NCBI GenBank assembly: GCA_052035735.1 | Contig: JBPOHI010000028.1 | Coordinates: 27,333-91,332, forward strand | Direction: 5' to 3' | Length of the DNA: 64,000 nt | Source: JAGPDF01 sp052035735 | GTDB taxonomy: Bacteria; Acidobacteriota; Thermoanaerobaculia; Multivoradales; JAGPDF01 | Part shown: one piece after another, positions 61,852-64,000 of the stretch | How the letters are laid out: each line of letters opens with the position of its first letter | Position numbering within the stretch: the first letter of the stretch is position 1 | The notes under the pieces: model-generated | The model's input: the letters and a program-made list of their open reading frames with translations, nothing else | What the model was told of the DNA's origin: nothing | Databases searched by the model: none | Made by a program: the position numbers and the translations under genes

Positions 61852-62444
61852 ATGAGCTCCCGGATTTCGGCGCGGAGATCCCGCCGCAGCTGCTTCATTG
61901 CGCGCAACGCCTGGGCTTTCACCGTGGCGAGCGGCAGGCGCAAGCGTTCGGCGGTCTCTGCCAGGGTGAGCCCATCGAAGAGCACCAGTCCCAACGCCCC
62001 TTTGTCCTCGGACGGGACCGCCGCGAGCGCCGCCTGGACCCGCGCGCGGCGGTCCTTGACCGCCGCGCCTTCGACATGCACTCCCGGCAGCGTGTCGACA
62101 CCCCGGTCGGACATCGATCCGTTGAGGGGGCGCCCGTGGAGCTGCCGGTGCCGGAGGCGCTCGAGCGCCCGGTCGCGGGCAGCGAGCACCAACCAGGCGG
62201 AGACCGACGAACGCCCGGCGTCGAAGCGCTCAGCCTGATTCCAAACCCTGAAGAAGGTCTCTTGCAGAGCCTCCTCGGCCTCGCCGGGTGAGGTCAGAAC
62301 GCGACGAGTGACGCCGAGCAGCAGCGGCGCGTAGCGGTCGTAAAGCTCGGCGAGTGCCTCCTGCCGGCGATCGAGGATGCGCTGCACGAGCGCCAGGTCG
62401 TCGCTGGAGCCGAGAGACATCGTCGTGGATGGATCGCTCGCCAT
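61848..62444 (-). CDS. ECF-family RNA polymerase sigma factor (SigK-like partner of RskA)
   Basis: This 198-residue sigma factor has region 2 (LAELYDRYAPLLLGVTRRVL; EEALQETFFRVWNQAERFDAGRSSVSAWLVLAARDRALERLRHR) and region 4 (LGLVLFDGLTLAETAERLRLPLATVKAQALRAMKQLRRDL). ATG 62444 gives 198 aa; ATG 62420 is also in frame, and neither has a good ribosome-binding site. It is divergent from the thioesterase gene. With the anti-sigma gene and probably GH44 it forms one unit. Confidence 0.85.
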   Translation of the reverse strand: MASDPSTTMSLGSSDDLALVQRILDRRQEALAELYDRYAPLLLGVTRRVLTSPGEAEEALQETFFRVWNQAERFDAGRSSVSAWLVLAARDRALERLRHRQLHGRPLNGSMSDRGVDTLPGVHVEGAAVKDRRARVQAALAAVPSEDKGALGLVLFDGLTLAETAERLRLPLATVKAQALRAMKQLRRDLRAEIRELM

Positions 62445-62526
62445 CGCGGGTCGGGAATTGGGGGCTACGATAACATGCCGTCCGCAGCCCGAAGCGCACC
62501 GCCACACACCCCCCGCGGAGACTCCG

Positions 62527-62919
62527 ATGCCCGAGAACAACGACTTCAGCGCGATGCCCGCCATCCGCGTGATCATGATGCCGAAGGACACCAACGCCCT
62601 CGGGACGATCTTCGGCGGCGTGATCCTCTCGTACATCGACCAGGCCGGAGCCGTCGAGGCGCATCGCAGCGTGTTCGGCAGAATCGTGACCGTGTCGATG
62701 CGCGAGGTCGTGTTCCACGCGCCGGTTTTCGTCGGCGACCTGGTGAGCTTCTTCACCCGCACCACGCGGGTCGGCAACACTTCGGTCACCGTCGAGGTCA
62801 CCGTCGAGGCCGAGCGCGGTTACCCCGGCGGGCCGAAGGTCAAAGTCACGGAGGCCGAGATGGTCTTCGTCCACGTCGGCCAGGACGGCCGGCCGCTGCC
62901 GATTCCCGCGCGCGGCTAG
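62527..62919 (+). CDS. Acyl-CoA thioesterase, hotdog fold (YciA-like)
   Basis: This 130-residue protein has the hotdog signature NALGTIFGGVILSYIDQAGAVEAHR. VVFHAPVFVGDLVSFFTRTTRVGNTSVTVEVTVEAER and VFVHVG follow. It hydrolyses acyl-CoA to free acids. ATG 62527 (MPENNDFSA) is the conserved start; an upstream frame has no homology. It is divergent from the sigma operon and is followed by a glycosyltransferase gene 15 bp downstream. Confidence 0.9.
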   Translation: MPENNDFSAMPAIRVIMMPKDTNALGTIFGGVILSYIDQAGAVEAHRSVFGRIVTVSMREVVFHAPVFVGDLVSFFTRTTRVGNTSVTVEVTVEAERGYPGGPKVKVTEAEMVFVHVGQDGRPLPIPARG

Positions 62920-62934
62920 GCCGGCCGCCCGCTG

Positions 62935-64000
62935 ATGCGCGCGGCCGGCAAGCGCCTCGCATGGTGGCAGCACACGCTCGCGGTTGGAGCGATCGCCCTG
63001 GCCGCCGCGATCCGCTTCCACGCGGCGGTCGGGAGCGCCGAGCCGCTCGGCGACGAGCTCGCCCAGGAGGGCGCCTACCGCCAGCAGGCCGCCGGCCAGT
63101 CGCCCTATCGCGACGGCGGCTACGTCTATCCTCCGTCGCTGCTCCGTCTCGGCGTGGCGCTGCGCCACCTGCCCCTCCCTTCGCCGTTCCTGCCGCTGCG
63201 CTGCCTGACACTGCTCGGCCTGGGAGTCCTCCTCTGGACGGCCTCCGCGTGGCTCGCCCACGGGCCGTGGCCACGGCTCGCCTTCTCGGTCGCGTATGCC
63301 GCGTTGGCTCCCGGAGTGCGCCAGGGTGTCGAGTTCGGCAACCTCTCCTTCGCCGTCGGCGGAATGGTCGTGCTCGCCCTCCTGATATGGCGACGACAGC
63401 CGGTGGGCAGCGGCCTGCTCCTCGGAGCGAGCCTGCTCGTCAAGCCGCTCGCCCCTGCGGCGTTGCTCGCGCTTCTCTTCCACCGCCCGCCAGAGAAGGG
63501 CCAGCGGCACCGGCTGGCGGTCGCCATCGCCGTCTTTGCGGCGGCCCTGGCGCTCGTCGCCGATCCCGAGCTCGCAGCCTTTCTGCGCCACGCTTCCGGC
63601 TCCTGGGTCGTCGGGCGCACGGTCTCGCTCCACCGGCTCCTCTCCCTGGCCGACCTGCCGGGTGCCGCCAGCGTGCTGACGTTCCTGCTGCTGGCCGCCG
63701 TCGCCTGGGTGGCGCATCGCTCTGTCCGCGACCGCGAGCCACTCCTCGCCCTCGCCCTGGCGGGTTGCGTGATGACGACCCCCGTCGTGTGGAATCACAC
63801 CCTCGTGCTGACGCTGCCGCTGCAGACGATGGCGATCGCGATTGCCGTGGACCGCTACCGGGCTGCCGCGGCCGCCGATCGCCGCTGGCGCGGCTGGGAG
63901 GCGGCCGGCATCGGGCTGGCGGTCCTGGCCCTCACCTTCGCCGAAGGCGCAACCGGCATCGACGATCGCGGCGTGGCCCTGCAGATCTTCGCCACCCTGC
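62935..64000 (+). CDS. GT87/DUF2029-like polyprenol-dependent mannosyltransferase (3' end cut by window)
   Basis: An open frame runs from ATG 62935 to the right edge, giving 355 residues with no stop. About eight membrane segments are present. A loop DGGYVYPPSLLRLG, and GNLSFAVGGMVVLALL and SLLVKPLAPAALLALL, resemble GT87 (PIMT-type) mannosyltransferases, whose catalytic Asp lies in the first loop (GDELAQEGAYRQQAAGQSPYRD). It should use polyprenyl-phosphate sugar donors in the membrane. The 3' end lies outside. Confidence 0.75.
   Translation, partial: MRAAGKRLAWWQHTLAVGAIALAAAIRFHAAVGSAEPLGDELAQEGAYRQQAAGQSPYRDGGYVYPPSLLRLGVALRHLPLPSPFLPLRCLTLLGLGVLLWTASAWLAHGPWPRLAFSVAYAALAPGVRQGVEFGNLSFAVGGMVVLALLIWRRQPVGSGLLLGASLLVKPLAPAALLALLFHRPPEKGQRHRLAVAIAVFAAALALVADPELAAFLRHASGSWVVGRTVSLHRLLSLADLPGAASVLTFLLLAAVAWVAHRSVRDREPLLALALAGCVMTTPVVWNHTLVLTLPLQTMAIAIAVDRYRAAAAADRRWRGWEAAGIGLAVLALTFAEGATGIDDRGVALQIFATL

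Noticed and set aside
62230..63798. 522-codon minus-strand open frame opposite the thioesterase and glycosyltransferase
   Set aside because: Arg/Gln/Glu/Gly-rich shadow; both plus-strand genes have recognisable families.

Overview
This is 64 kb of a high-GC (about 65-70 %) bacterial chromosome with very short intergenic gaps and many 1-14 bp gene overlaps (ATGA, GTGA, TGATG). Around 60 protein genes and two tRNA genes can be supported. The cell is a diderm: it has LolA, an LpxL/HtrB-type lipid A acyltransferase, a TonB-dependent receptor, a PilQ secretin and many predicted lipoproteins. A large TonB-dependent receptor with an N-terminal carboxypeptidase-regulatory-like domain, a PheT without the OB-fold insert, a pilMNOPQ operon followed by Ig-like lipoproteins, two ECF sigma/anti-sigma pairs and a GH44 glycosidase together suggest an Acidobacteriota member, perhaps of the Thermoanaerobaculia type. 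That assignment is inference only, because there is no rRNA in the window. No phage, insertion sequence, transposase, CRISPR array or defence island is visible.

Layout. 1-2.9 kb (minus): a truncated molybdopterin oxidoreductase and a two-gene ABC exporter. 3.0-13.3 kb (minus): a long translation block read as TPR protein, rlmI, a glycosyltransferase-like gene, tRNA-Val(GAC), tRNA-Val(CAC), thrS, infC (AUC start), rpmI, rplT, pheS, pheT, and a ZapB-like coiled coil. 13.4-18.2 kb (plus): a CNNM/CorC-type CBS membrane protein and the TonB-dependent receptor, which ends in a strong UUCG-loop terminator followed by an interleaved inverted-repeat element. 18.6-23.1 kb (minus): hbd-type dehydrogenase, zinc-ribbon TPR protein, proS. 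23.3-27.5 kb (minus): a HEAT-repeat/cyclophilin lipoprotein, then an ECF sigma factor, its zinc-finger anti-sigma factor and a bactofilin-like membrane protein. 27.6-33.0 kb (minus): TPR protein, roadblock protein, accB, accC, thiE, aroK, metallophosphoesterase. 33.1-42.2 kb (minus): type IV pilus operon pilMNOPQ with two trailing lipoprotein genes and a terminator, then a third PKD/Ig-like lipoprotein. 42.4 kb (plus): rpmB. 42.7-50.3 kb (minus): lolA, tgt, yajC, secD, secF, rel. 50.4-53.2 kb (plus): FYDLN zinc-ribbon protein, folK (no canonical start codon), a membrane protein, an HD-domain phosphohydrolase. 53.2-57.8 kb (minus): mannose-1-phosphate guanylyltransferase, LpxL, trmB, TIGR01777 epimerase, DUF1295 protein. 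57.9-62.4 kb: a DUF4410 protein (plus), then (minus) an ECF sigma, a RskA-like anti-sigma and a GH44 endoglucanase-like protein. 62.5-64 kb (plus): acyl-CoA thioesterase and a truncated GT87-like mannosyltransferase.

Most genes are housekeeping: translation, protein export, fatty acid and cofactor synthesis, and envelope assembly. The less ordinary parts are the pilus-linked lipoprotein set, the sigma/anti-sigma modules tied to a bactofilin-like protein and to GH44, the HEAT-cyclophilin fusion, the non-standard start codons of infC and folK, the PheT domain loss, and the interleaved repeat at 18.35-18.51 kb. I did not find a convincing wholly new multi-gene system; the best candidates are listed as findings. 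Promoter, terminator and start-codon calls are by eye.
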